NCBI GenBank assembly: GCA_003667245.1
Contig: RCNN01000222.1
Span: 1-38,650, forward strand
DNA length: 38,650 nucleotides
Direction of reading: 5' to 3'
Origin: Heterostelium multicystogenum
Lineage: Eukaryota; Evosea; Eumycetozoa; Acytosteliales; Acytosteliaceae
In this document: piece by piece, positions 11,648 through 21,418 of the stretch
Position numbering within the stretch: position 1 is the stretch's first letter
Layout of the letters: each line of letters begins with the position of its first letter
Made by a program: the position numbers and the translations under genes
The notes under the pieces: model-generated
Seen by the model: the letters and a program-made list of their open reading frames with translations, nothing else
Told to the model about the DNA's origin: nothing
Databases searched by the model: none

Positions 11648-12311
11648 ATGGTAAGATCAATAATTATATTTCTATTTATTTCTATCTATATTTCCCAATG
11701 CAGTGGTATTTTTACCAGATATATTTCTGCTAAATATATCCAAGATAGTAATAGCAAATGGGTGTGCAATGATATTTGGAAAAGAAACTGGAAAGAATAC
11801 AGGAGCAGGAAAAAAAACTCCTGGTGTTTATATTTATTTCCAAAATACAACATTTGCCAACTTGGGATCCAAGGGAAAGATTATTGAAGGATTGGAGGTA
11901 GCCTACATTGGAAGTTCCATTTCTGATATTTCTAAAAGGTTGAACAGACACCTCGAGCCACAATCAATTCAAACTCTCAAAAAAACTAAGACAAATTGAA
12001 CCAACAAACACTAAAATGATTTTAACAGAACAATTTTTCAAAAACCAACAAAATTTGTTTTCTTGAACTAAAACAAGAGTCCACAGGAAATTTGAACTAC
12101 ACAAATACAAATAATAATAATTTTGACACTGTATTAATTGAGTCAAAGATGTTAAGCGTGTTTTCAACTACTATCAACAGTGCAGATCATTCAGGTGTAG
12201 CAGATAAAAAACAAAATGGGTAATGTTGTCATTGGTAAATTTGTTGCTCCAGTGGATGCCTTCCTCTTTTTATTATATCTTTTATTCTCTAGTTTTTTGC
12301 ATTTTTTTTAA
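11648..12311 (+). pseudogene. Broken secreted or membrane-anchored hypothetical protein
   Basis: The start MVRSIIIFLFISIYISQCSG is a good signal peptide. The frame then shifts near 11700 and continues with KIVIANGCAMIFGKETGKNT, GAGKKTPGVYIYFQNTTFAN and a block ending SSISDISKRLN. After another shift, 12065-12220 reads ELKQESTGNLNYTNTNNNNF and VFSTTINSADHSGVADKKQN. A last shift at about 12220 gives VVIGKFVAPVDAFLFLLYLL and a hydrophobic end, stopping at 12309-12311. A signal peptide plus a hydrophobic tail suggests a surface protein held by a C-terminal anchor. The pieces fit one gene with three indels, one of them at a GGG run. The family is unknown, and joining the pieces is inference. Confidence 0.4.
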
Positions 12312-12596
12312 AAATTCTCTTTCTTTTTCCTTTTTCTTTTCCTTCTCCTTTTCTTTATCTTGATCTCCATCTCCAACTTCATCTTCATCTTCATCTTCAT
12401 CTTCATCTTCATCTTTATCTTTATCTTCATCTTTTTTGAAGACAATAATAGATGGTTTATCTAGTTTTGAAGGATCTCCTTCAACAATTGAAAATGGTAT
12501 ATCTATTGACACCTTTCCATAGAGATTGATCCAATTTTCCACTGTTTTTAAAATATCGCAAGGAATGTTCTTATTGCTTGGATAAATATTTTGTCT
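12282..12596 (-). CDS. Fragment with acidic/basic low-complexity tail
   Basis: The minus strand is open over about 315 bases. It begins without an ATG (IYPSNKNIPCDILKTVENWI, then NLYGKVSIDIPFSIVEGDPS) and runs into a Lys/Asp/Glu repeat encoded by the TCTTCA-type simple repeat at 12376-12435. It ends KKMQKTRE. The first 55 residues look like real protein; the tail is low complexity. Its 3' end overlaps the end of the plus-strand gene at 11648-12311, and its 5' end runs into the Ser/Thr repeat of the next plus-strand gene. It is likely a gene fragment, and chance cannot be excluded. Confidence 0.3.
   Translation of the reverse strand, partial: RQNIYPSNKNIPCDILKTVENWINLYGKVSIDIPFSIVEGDPSKLDKPSIIVFKKDEDKDKDEDEDEDEDEDEVGDGDQDKEKEKEKKKEKEREFLKKMQKTRE
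12376..12435. repeat. TCTTCA/TCTTTA simple repeat
   Basis: About nine six-base units, mainly TCTTCA, within a wider pyrimidine-rich stretch (12310-12435). On the minus strand it codes for the Asp/Glu/Lys run described above. Confidence 0.85.
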
Positions 12597-13445
12597 TCCT
12601 CATCTACTACTATTTCTACTTCATCTTCTACATCGTCTGGATCATCCACTACCGGAATTTTGCCAAGATCAATGGATTTGGATCATTCATCATCAACCAC
12701 TACTACTGAAGTTTCGCCTTTAGATTCTGCTTCATCATCTACTTCGTCTAGATCATCCACCACTGGTGATATTTCATCTAAGACACTAATTTTGTCTTCC
12801 TCATCTACTACTACTTCTATTTCGTCTGGATCATCGGCCATTGATATCCCATCAAAGTCATTTACAGGGGAAGTTTTACCTTCTTCAACTTCTTCTGGAC
12901 TACCAACCACTGATATTTCTTCTATGAAATATAAGGAGAATTCTCTATCTACCTCTACTTCCTCCGGACTGATAAGACTCAGTATGTTTACCCAAAACAA
13001 ACAGTTCTGTCTAACATTTTGTCCTGAAGTATCTAAAGTTAATTTAACAGTTTGTAATAATGATACGAACCAGATTTGGTTTGCTGATATAGATTCTAAT
13101 GGGGATATAAGACCTTATAATTCCCCATCTATAAGGTTAGGAGTGGGTAGAACTCATTGATCTGGCTGTCAAATGGCTGACATTGTTTCTATGGAACCTA
13201 GTTATAATTTTACTAAAGTTCCAGATCCTTATATCCATAAATTTGATAATAGTTATGTTTTATACCAAATAGCCGCTAACCAATCCAAACTATGCCTCAC
13301 AATGATTAGTGGCTTCAGTTTTAACAAGGAATGTACAAAATCTTTATATCAGGAGTATTGTGATCTTCCTCAGTTTTGTGAATGTGATATTAACAACTAT
13401 TATCAACAATGGATTTTGGAAGTAACTCACCCCAAAAAAAACTAA
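12552..13445 (+). CDS. Ser/Thr-rich protein with ricin-B-like (R-type) lectin end, one in-frame TGA
   Basis: One frame runs from 12552 to 13445 with a single stop, TGA at 13158-13160. No ATG is seen at its 5' end, so an upstream exon is missing or lost. The first ~135 residues are imperfect Ser/Thr repeats (unit like SSSTSSGSSTTGI), typical of a glycosylated surface stalk. The end has two beta-trefoil-style repeats. The first, about 12985-13150, has QFCLTFCPEVSKVNLTVC then NDTNQIWFAD. The second, about 13250-13420, has ANQSKLCLTMISG then NNYYQQWILE. These follow the C-L...C...Q-x-W pattern of R-type lectin folds, which often bind sugars. The TGA sits between the repeats (RTH-stop-SGCQ). It may be a nonsense mutation or an error; selenocysteine is discussed as a finding. 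The lectin call is by motif only. Confidence 0.5.
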
Positions 13446-13751
13446 GAATTCAAGATAATAGAGTCTCATTTTAAGTAACAAGAAGTAAATAAAAAATTTG
13501 TAAAGGACCTATGATACTACATTTAATCTTAATAGTAATAATAATAATAATGATTATATAATAATATTTAGTTGACTTTGAAGAATCCAACTATGATAAA
13601 AGCATCTTTTTTTGCAAATACAGTAAGTTTTATTAATATTTAAGAGTAACAAATTTAAAAGTGGGCTCAATTCAAATCCTACCAGATAATTGACTGTATT
13701 AATTATAAATTATTTAATCTTCCAGCTTCGTACTAAATATAAGTAACTAAA
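13446..13751. other. Intergenic region between convergent genes
   Basis: AT-rich DNA between the 3' ends of the lectin-like gene (+) and B-box/kelch copy 2 (-), with a short AAT run near 13535. I found no clear SECIS-type stem here by eye. Confidence 0.4.
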
Positions 13752-15493
13752 TTATTGTATATTAAAAACAATCGAGGAGCACCAATTTCTTATAAATGGA
13801 TCATCCAAATAGAACGGTTCTGATATGTTATTCTCAACGGAATATTTGAAGTTACCAAATTCTTTGCCACCTAATGAATAAATATAACTCTCTGTTGCTG
13901 ACACTTGATGGTAAATTGGAAATATCCGTTTGGTAGTTATCATATTGAGATTGGTTGTTTGTTGTGTTAAAACATTGTATTTGATGAAACATTTATCTGA
14001 TATTGAATGAATGAAAAAATTTCCATTGTTGTCATGACAGGCTGTGAATACTTTGCAATCCAATTCATGTTCAGAAATTGTTTTGTTTGTCAAGTCAAAT
14101 GAAAATAGAATGTTTTTATCACATAGAATTGAATAAAGTTTTCCATTGAAGATCATTGTTGATGTTTGTGTTCCATAATTTTTGGGTAGTTGATGATATC
14201 TTTCAAATATCATTGTTTTGATGTTGAATCTATCAATTCGATGAGTATCTTTACCATTCACCAAATAGATATGATCTTGACCATCATAACAAACTGATAT
14301 GAACCGATCAGAATCGATTTCTTCCATAATACCAATGTGTTCAATTGATTTCGATTTGATTGAGAATCGAATCCATTTGTTTGGATTATGAAATCCACCA
14401 AATACATAGATATATTCACCAACTCTTACTATTGATTGATAAGTCGAATTGAACTCATAATCTAAATCTAAATGTTCGATTGAAAGATTGTTTGAAAGAT
14501 TGATGAGAGTTGCTCCTTTCCAATCATGTGTTGTGAAAATATAAGTAGATGATGAAGATGGTGATTGTATTGATAATTGTATTGATTCTTTGATGATTGA
14601 CTCTATTGGTTTAGAATCGAATGGTTTGGTTGTCAATGAATGTCTTAAAATATCATTATTGGTATTTTGATTACATGTTTGATAGTATTGATTCAACAGA
14701 TATAAAATGATTGATTGATGATCATTGTTGTATTGTTTGATCAGTTGATTGATATCATTTTGTTGGTTGTTTCTAAGATTGGATATTGTTTTTTGTTCTT
14801 TGATATGAATGATGATAAGGTTGAGCATGATTCTATAGATGATATCATTGTTGTTGTATCACTGTCTGTTGTGCTGCAAAATATATTAATATCCTTGCTA
14901 TTATGATTTTGGTTACTGTTGTTATTTAATTCATGATTGATATTAATGATGTTGATGAGATGTTTCAATTGATTGATATTGTTCTCGATTAGATCAGTCA
15001 ATATCTGTTTGTGTTCTTTCATTCTGTTCTTTAATCTTTGTTCTTCAATGATGAGGTATTGATGATATTGTTCAAAGTGTTGTGATATCTCTTGTTCTGT
15101 TGTTGTGATTGATTGTATCTCTGATGAACATGTCTTTAATGAACTCCACACTGACAACAATCTTTGTTTGATCGATGATTTCGAATCATGATTTGCTTGA
15201 TCTTTGTTGGTATAATTATTACTGCTGCTGTTTGTTGATTGTTGATTGATATGATCATCAATGGTATTGATATCATTTAATTGATCGATAATATCATTGA
15301 TATGATCACAGTGTCTGACATGATCATAATGTGTTTTATTGTGGATGATGCAACATCTTGAACACATCAATAGATTGCACTTGTGACAAACCAACTTCAA
15401 TGACTTATTGTGTTGCTTGCATTGTAAAGTACTCTTTGATTTTATCTCTTCTATATCTTTATGTGATCTTTTCATTTTAGTAGAATTTAACAA
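13752..15493 (-). CDS. B-box zinc finger / kelch-like protein, copy 2 (one frame break)
   Basis: About 580 residues if the one break is bridged. MKRSHKDIEEIKSKSTLQCK begins at about 15475, with another in-frame ATG at 15493. The B-box ligands CKQH, CHKC, CSRC and HNKTHYDH are all present. A charged, Gln/Asn-rich coiled-coil region follows (EEQRLKNRMKEHKQILTDLI). The frame shifts near 14790 in an A run (CAAAGAACAAAAAAC), then continues with NQLIKQYNNDHQSIILYLLN and a propeller half: VGEYIYVFGG, ISVCYDGQDHIYLVNG, MIFNGKLYSI, SATESYIYSLGG. The N-terminal 190 residues are almost the same as in copy 3, but the propeller half differs much more. The 5' flank is unlike those of copies 1 and 3. The function is not known; kelch propellers usually bind proteins. 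Confidence 0.75.
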
Positions 15494-15899
15494 TAACTAT
15501 TCAGACTCTGCCACTATAGTCTTGATTAAATACTCCTATTTTTAACAGAAGCCGAGAACAACCACTTTAACCCAATAATATTTAATTATTCACATTTTTT
15601 GTTCAACCACTTATAGTGGGTTTAATTTGATTTTGGAAATACCAACTTCATGATAGTACCTTTGTAACACCCAGGGTGTAAAGTAAGAATATACAAAACT
15701 GACCAAGCCATTAAATGGATGGAGAAGCTCCATTCATTTTTTAAACAATGTTTGATAAACTTAGAGATATACAACCTTCTTATATAAATAATCAAAATAA
15801 TTTAGGACTAATAAAATACCCAATCCAATAGCTATATACCTTAATATATATATATATATTGATAATTTTATTATCAGAATTTTATTCTTATAAACAAAT
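15494..15899. other. Intergenic region upstream of B-box/kelch copy 2
   Basis: AT-rich, with a TA run near 15846-15859. There is a weak coding-like signal on the minus strand only near its right end, next to the kelch fragment. No other feature seen. Confidence 0.4.
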
Positions 15900-15998
15900 A
15901 ATGAATTTCCAACCTCATATAAAGGTTCATCCATAGTAATCATTTTGGCTAGCCTTTCTCAACGAATTTTGAAGTTACCATATTCTTTTCCTATTACC
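15900..15998 (-). pseudogene. Kelch-end fragment of the B-box/kelch family
   Basis: The minus strand reads IGKEYGNFKIR then a stop, matching the GGKEFGNFKYSVENN strand near the end of copy 2. It is a remnant of a further copy, lying immediately next to a plus-strand remnant in the opposite direction. Confidence 0.5.
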
Positions 15999-15999
15999 T

Positions 16000-16640
16000 G
16001 TTTCAAACAACAATTCAATTGAACAATTAGAATTATATTATAGTCTCACAATTACCAGAAAAGTTGAGATATCTATGTATTTGGTGGTTTTGATGAAAAC
16101 AACTGATTAGATTTTCAATCAAATCGAAATCCTGCAAATTGAAAATCAGTTTGCTATGATGGACAAGATTTTATCTATTTGGTAAATGGTTCTAAAACTC
16201 ATCGAATGATCGATTCAACATCAAAAACAAAATTTTTGAAAGATTTTATCAATTACCAGAACATTATAATCAATACATCTATCACTAATGATAATCCATA
16301 GTCTATTATATTAATTGCATGTCTAAAGAGCATTATATGTTCATCCCATTTGATAAAATAAACCATTTCAGAAAATCAATTGGAATTCAAAGCACACATC
16401 ATGTCATGACAACAATGGAAATTTCTACATTCAAACAATACCAAAAAAAGTTTGTCCAAATACTAAGTCTTAACCAATCAATCAACCAATCTCCAAGCAA
16501 TACCTGCAATTGAGGATTTTTTATTTCCTAATTCAATGGTAGTATTAGCAACTTAGAGGTAAAGAATATGGTACCTTCAAATATTCCTTGACAAAGTCCA
16601 ACCAGAACGATTCTATTAGGATGATCAAGTACCTTGCCCA
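16000..16640 (+). pseudogene. B-box/kelch family remnant, copy 4 (propeller half only)
   Basis: No open frame survives, but family landmarks appear in the right order on the plus strand: SNNNSIEQLEL (about 16003), the YVFGGF-equivalent TATTTGGTGGTTTT (about 16077), SVCYDGQDFIYLVNGSKTHR (about 16147), FERFYQLPEH (about 16235), CHDNNGNFYIQT (about 16403) and GKEYGTFKYSL (about 16555). The B-box half is missing. Stops and indels between the landmarks show a dead copy, closer to copy 2 (QLPKNYG, VNG-KDTHR) than to copies 1 and 3. Confidence 0.7.
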
Positions 16641-16891
16641 TCAATATAATATTATTATTATTATTAAACTTTTTAAAACAATAAATCTCATTTATATACA
16701 TTATTTAAGCCATATATTCAAACTCATTATTATAATGCCCTTAAAAATGAAAAACAAATTTAATTAGTCTGTTTGTTGGATGTTGCTTGTTTGTCCTTGA
16801 TTGTTTTTTGAATTAATTTATATATCTATGAGAAGTAAGCTTTAGACTATTTATTTAATCTTTAGACTAAAGATAGTAGTAGGTAGAAGAA

Positions 16892-18030
16892 ATGGGTCAA
16901 ACAGATAGTAAACCAGCAAGTGGAGTCAGTAGCAGTAGCAGTCATGACGATCTTCAAGATATATTGGTGCCACCTTCTTTGTCCACTGGGTCAACTAGTA
17001 GTAGCTTAGTATATCAAAATATACCTTATACAAGTTACTCATACGAGAAACTACCATCAAAACAAGAGATACAACAACAACAACAAATACAACAAACACA
17101 GCAGCAACAACTACATCAACATGCAAACAACTCATCTACATCTTCACTTTCTTCAAACTATAAACAACAACAACTACCAAACTTAGCAAACCACAATTCT
17201 ATTAATAACTATAATAGTGATGGCATCATTACACTTTCAAAGGCAGAGAAAACCAATGAAACAGAACAAGAGTTGGAAAGATTAGCAAATACTCCACATG
17301 TATGTATGTAACAATGATATTATTATTACCATCAATGTAATAGAGTTAAATAGTAGTTAGTTAGTTTGGCTGATAGTTAACTAACTATCTTATTATTGTA
17401 TTGTTTTAGTTCTTTCCCCTGTTAAATGACCATGACGAATCGTGGATCACACCGAATGGCAACCCATTGTCAGTAGCCGACATGGATAACAGAGGTGCTC
17501 TTAACATCAGTATTGATGTTCAAAACTATCTTAAAAACTCAACGGGCTACATTGTAGAAAAGCAACTCGAACTAATACATCGCATAAGAGAGGTCGAGCT
17601 AAAGCAATCCAAACGACTCTCACATGCTCTTTCGACCAAAGTTAGTGAAACTACTCACTATCAATATGGTTTTAAAGAAGGTAACTATCACCTCAATCAT
17701 TCACAAAAACATGTTTTCTAACTAACTGTCTTTTATATTACTTTAAACCATTATTTAGTTACAGATAAAGTAAAATTTAATATAACAAAGACAAAATCAT
17801 TGGTTTACAGAATAGGTGATCTTATTGAACAGATTGAGTCTGTTTTGCCAGAGAACGAGAGAGAGAATATAAAGGAACAGATACAAGCATCACTGCCCAA
17901 GACACCATCTTACAATCCACCTAAATTTGTACCACAATCACTTTTATCAACAACAGAGTCCTCACCAAGTAATAACAATAACAACAACAACATTTCAACG
18001 ACACAAGACCAAACAATAAAAGGATCATAG
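16892..18030 (+). CDS. borcs5: BORC complex subunit 5 (myrlysin) homologue
   Basis: Three exons (16892-17299, 17410-17680, 17759-18030) with introns of 110 and 78 bp give a 316-residue protein in one clean frame. The start MGQTDSKP is a strong N-myristoylation signal, as in animal BORCS5, where it holds the BORC complex on the lysosome surface. Residues 40-120 are a Gln/Asn/Ser-rich dictyostelid insertion. The conserved part starts at the exon 2 boundary (HFFPLLNDHDESW, compare the FQPLL of animal forms). A coiled coil follows (KQLELIHRIREVELKQSKRL), then the end block LVYRIGDLIEQIESVLPENE, matching 'LLDRLNSMLPEGER'. The last 50 residues are Asn/Ser-rich. In animals BORC recruits the small GTPase Arl8 and so controls lysosome movement; a similar role here is inferred. 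The tail is followed by AT-rich DNA. Confidence 0.85.
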
Positions 18031-19583
18031 CATATCATGTTTATGTTAATATTATTGGTAAAAGATTCATCAATTACTTTTATTAATTAAAATTATTAAA
18101 TGTTGTTTAAAAATTAAATAAAATCTATTGAAAAAATCTAAAGAACATAAAAGTAGTCTTTTCATTCATGAACACATCATCAAGTTAATATTAATATTCA
18201 TATTTATCATGGGAAATTGAAGTCTCATTTTAATTTAAATTTAATTTTCTCTTGTATGTTTAAACAAAATATATTATTAAATAATAATAATCATTTAGGA
18301 AGTAGGAGGAGTAATGGATCATCCTCCTACCTGCAAGTTGTAACTAACATGACATGTTGAGTGTGACTTGGGAATCATAAAGCTCAATAACAACAAAACT
18401 AATTTGGGTGTTTTGGGAACTGATTCAAAAACAATGAAAAATCCCAAATACTTTTAACATCAAAAAACAAAACTTGAGGTGTGAGAGATAGGCTTGCTGA
18501 GGTGTGTGAGTAGTAGGAGTGTTTATTTGATGATCGAAACCTGCAAAAGAGTGTCAGAGATAGCTTGTTGAGTGTCAATCAACTAGTGAGCTCCAGTCAA
18601 CAAACAGAGAGTACTGATGTTTGACCAACATCATCTGAAAATGATGATAATTATTCTGCGGCGCTACTGATTTGATAAAAACGAGGTCACACCTACCTTC
18701 CTACATAAATAAATAAACATCATCATCGATAAAGAACACAAGTAATTACAGCTAACAAGAGTGTTGTTTTATTTTATTTTAATTTCATTAAATAAATAGT
18801 TGTGTGTGTGGTGTAAGTCTTAACATAACAATAACATATTTTAAAAAATAAGCAAGATTCATTTATTTATTTATTTATTTATTATTTAGTTAGTTATTTA
18901 TTTGGTTTATAAATCTTTATTATATTTTAGATATTAATAAAGTAAGTATTATATTATATTATAATTTAATTATAATTATATTCAATTCAATTCAATACAA
19001 TACAATATAATACAATTCATCTAAATCTATATAATAAAGTTGTAAATTTGATATGTTTATTTTAAGTAGTAGTTTTACAAAAATATCATTAGAATTGTTA
19101 TAAAAGTCAGGTAGAATAGTCAACTAATAACCTTTGTTTGTTTGTTGTTGATGTTAATTGAGTATAAAAAACTAACTATCCATAAATAGTAAATCAAGTT
19201 CATTAAAAATTTAATTTTTCATTTTTAATATCGGCTACTTATTTAAATTATGGTTGGTTATTATTAACCAATCACAATCTAAAAGGAATGCAATAAAAAT
19301 AATGGAAACAAACTTAATAGTATCACATATAATAAAATATTCAAACAATCTACATTAACTGTAGCATTATTATTATTTTTATATATTGTTTATTAACAAA
19401 CTTCATAAACTATCTTTTAACTAATCTTTAAACTAAATAATAATATTATATAGTCTAACCACCACAAAATATCCATCTTTAAATTCATTTACAAATATAT
19501 TTACTAATTTTTTTAAAAACTATATAAAGTTTTAGTTGTTTATTTCATATATATATTATTTTATTTTTTTTAAAAAAACATAA
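18031..19583. other. Long intergenic region upstream of ATP-citrate lyase
   Basis: 18031-18290 and 18720-19583 are AT-rich, with TTTA repeats at 18861-18905 and no coding signal. The middle (18300-18720) is less AT-rich and is listed separately. T-rich and A-rich runs just before 19584 look like a dictyostelid promoter. Confidence 0.5.
18300..18720. ncRNA. Possible non-coding RNA locus
   Basis: This stretch is visibly less AT-rich than its surroundings but has no long open frame. It contains an inverted repeat (GTAGGAGG at about 18303, CCTCCTAC at about 18324) that could form a hairpin. It also has an imperfect direct repeat about 70 bases apart (GAGAGATAGGCTTGCTGAGG near 18483; CAGAGATAGCTTGTTGAGTG near 18556), and TGATGA/CTGA pairs like C and D boxes near 18525 and 18636, but without a convincing closing stem. 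The call is weak, and a promoter of the next gene is an alternative. Confidence 0.2.
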
Positions 19584-20935
19584 ATGGCAAGAAAGAAGAT
19601 TAGAGAATACACAAGCAAATCATTGTTGAAAACACAATTCCAAAATATATGTAGTGAAAGATTGAATTTAAAGATGGTTCAGGTTCATCCTGGTTCATTG
19701 GATTTGAAGGAGATGTTGACCACACAACCATGGCTTGCTAATACCAAGTTGGTCGTCAAGCCAGATATGTTGTTTGGTAAGCGTGGAAAGAACAACTTGG
19801 TGCTTTTGAATGCCAATGTTGATCAAGCCGACCAATTCATCAAGGAACGTATGAACAAAGAAGTTGAGATCTCTGGAAAGAAGGGTCCAGTCACCCATTT
19901 CATCGTCGAGCCATTCGTACCACACACCGTTGAATACTATTTATCCATTGTCGCTAAGCGTGATGGTAACTCTATTTCATTCTCCAATGTAGGAGGAATG
20001 GAAATTGAGGAGTGCTGGGAACACGTCAAGACTATTGATATTCCATATGGTGAGCCAATCGACTCTGCAAACCTCCACAGTCTAGTCGATCCCAACACAC
20101 CAGCTAAAGAATTGATTATTCAATTCATTAGAAATGTTTATAAAGTTTTTGAAGGTTTGATCTTTTCTATTGCATCTTCTCAAAGTCTCAGAAACACTAA
20201 CTACTTCACCTTGATTTCATTGTAGATTTATCATTCCATTTCATTGAGATGAATCCATTTACTTTGGATCAAGATGGAAAGCCATTCCCATTAGATATGA
20301 GAGGTGAGGTTGATGAATGTGCTTCATTCAAGTGTGGTAATAAGTGGCTCGTTGATGGTGAACCAATCCAGTTCCCACAACCTTTTGGTCGTGCATTATT
20401 CCCAGAAGAAACCTTTGTAAATGAGATAGATGAGAAGACTGGTGCTTCACTTAAGCTAACTCTGTTGAACCCCAACGGTAGAATTTGGGCTATGGTTGCA
20501 GGTGGAGGAGCCTCTGTAATCTACGCTGATACAGTTGCAGATCTTGGATATGGTCACGAATTGGGTAACTATGGTGAGTACTCTGGTGATCCCAATGAGG
20601 AAGATACCCATAAGTACGCATCTACAATGTTGAGCTTGGCTACAAGAAACCCAGACGGTAAACCAAGAGCTCTCTTGATCGGTGGTGGTATTGCAAACTT
20701 TACAGATGTCGCAGCTACCTTCAAAGGAATTATTAGAGCAATCAAAGAGTATCACGAGGATATCCTCAAGGCCAATCTACACATCTTTGTAAGAAGAGGA
20801 GGACCCAACTATCAATCTGGTTTACAACATATGCGTGAGATCGGTCATAAACTACATATTCCCATTAAAGTTTTTGGTCCAGAGATCAACATGACCAACA
20901 TTGTATCTATGGCAATTCAAACAATAAAAGTATAA
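19584..20935 (+). CDS. ACLA: ATP-citrate lyase, A (N-terminal) subunit
   Basis: Two exons, 19584-20154 and 20226-20935, with a 71-bp intron. The splice restores [18 protein letters not shown]. The product is 426 residues, the length of the plant A subunit and of the N-terminal part of the fused animal enzyme. The ATP-grasp half has [32 protein letters not shown] and [15 protein letters not shown]. The second half, a CoA-ligase/citrate-binding type domain, has [51 protein letters not shown] and [15 protein letters not shown]. Together with a B subunit the enzyme turns cytosolic citrate, ATP and CoA into acetyl-CoA and oxaloacetate for lipid and sterol synthesis. The catalytic C-terminal part is not in this window, so a separate gene is expected elsewhere. 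The frame is intact throughout. Confidence 0.93.
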
Positions 20936-21418
20936 ATTTTAGAAATAATTTTGGACGAACTGATCATCAAAAGAAAAACATGTCGTCCATTATTCCATGA
21001 TGTTTCTAAATATCTTTTGTAAAATCGGAGTATGCAATGATAAATATTAATACAAGAGTATTTTGGAAAATTTCAGGAAGATGGTAAAAACAAGTTGCTA
21101 TTTTTCTATCCAGAAAACAAGTCAAAGAATTGTCAATTGTGTGAAGCATGTGTAATCGAAAAATATTTCACTCTTATAAAAGTGTTCAAAACTCCAAGTT
21201 TACACTTTATTTTGCTCCAAAATAAAATTTATGTTAGGAATCCATCTTTTTGATTTTACACAAAGGAATGAGTACACCAAGAATTCTTAATTGATTGCGG
21301 AGAAAATTATATTTAATCAGTTTTATCGACAGATAAACAATTAATTCATTCTTTTTTTAGTGATTTTTACAGGTGTTGTATTTAATCAGTTTTATTAATA
21401 ATTGATTCCATCAACAAA
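20936..21418. other. Intergenic region with a small coding-like fragment (21058-21252)
   Basis: A short inverted repeat (TGGACGA at 20952, TCGTCCA at about 20984) follows the lyase stop and may help 3' end formation. At 21058-21252 a 64-codon open stretch without ATG reads YFGKFQEDGKNKLLFFYPEN, then KSKNCQLCEACVIEKYF with three close cysteines. It faintly resembles the active-site region of thioredoxin-like proteins but cannot be assigned. TATTTAATCAGTTTTAT occurs twice (about 21310 and 21379) ahead of B-box/kelch copy 3. Confidence 0.35.

Noticed and set aside
12683..13000. Acidic open frame on the minus strand opposite the Ser/Thr repeat
   Set aside because: It is the mirror reading of TCT/ACT-type codons, ends without domains, and the plus strand continues into conserved cysteine and Q-x-W motifs.
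15761..15943. 60-residue open frame on the minus strand
   Set aside because: It lies in AT-rich DNA with a TA repeat; only the flanking kelch fragment is recognisable.
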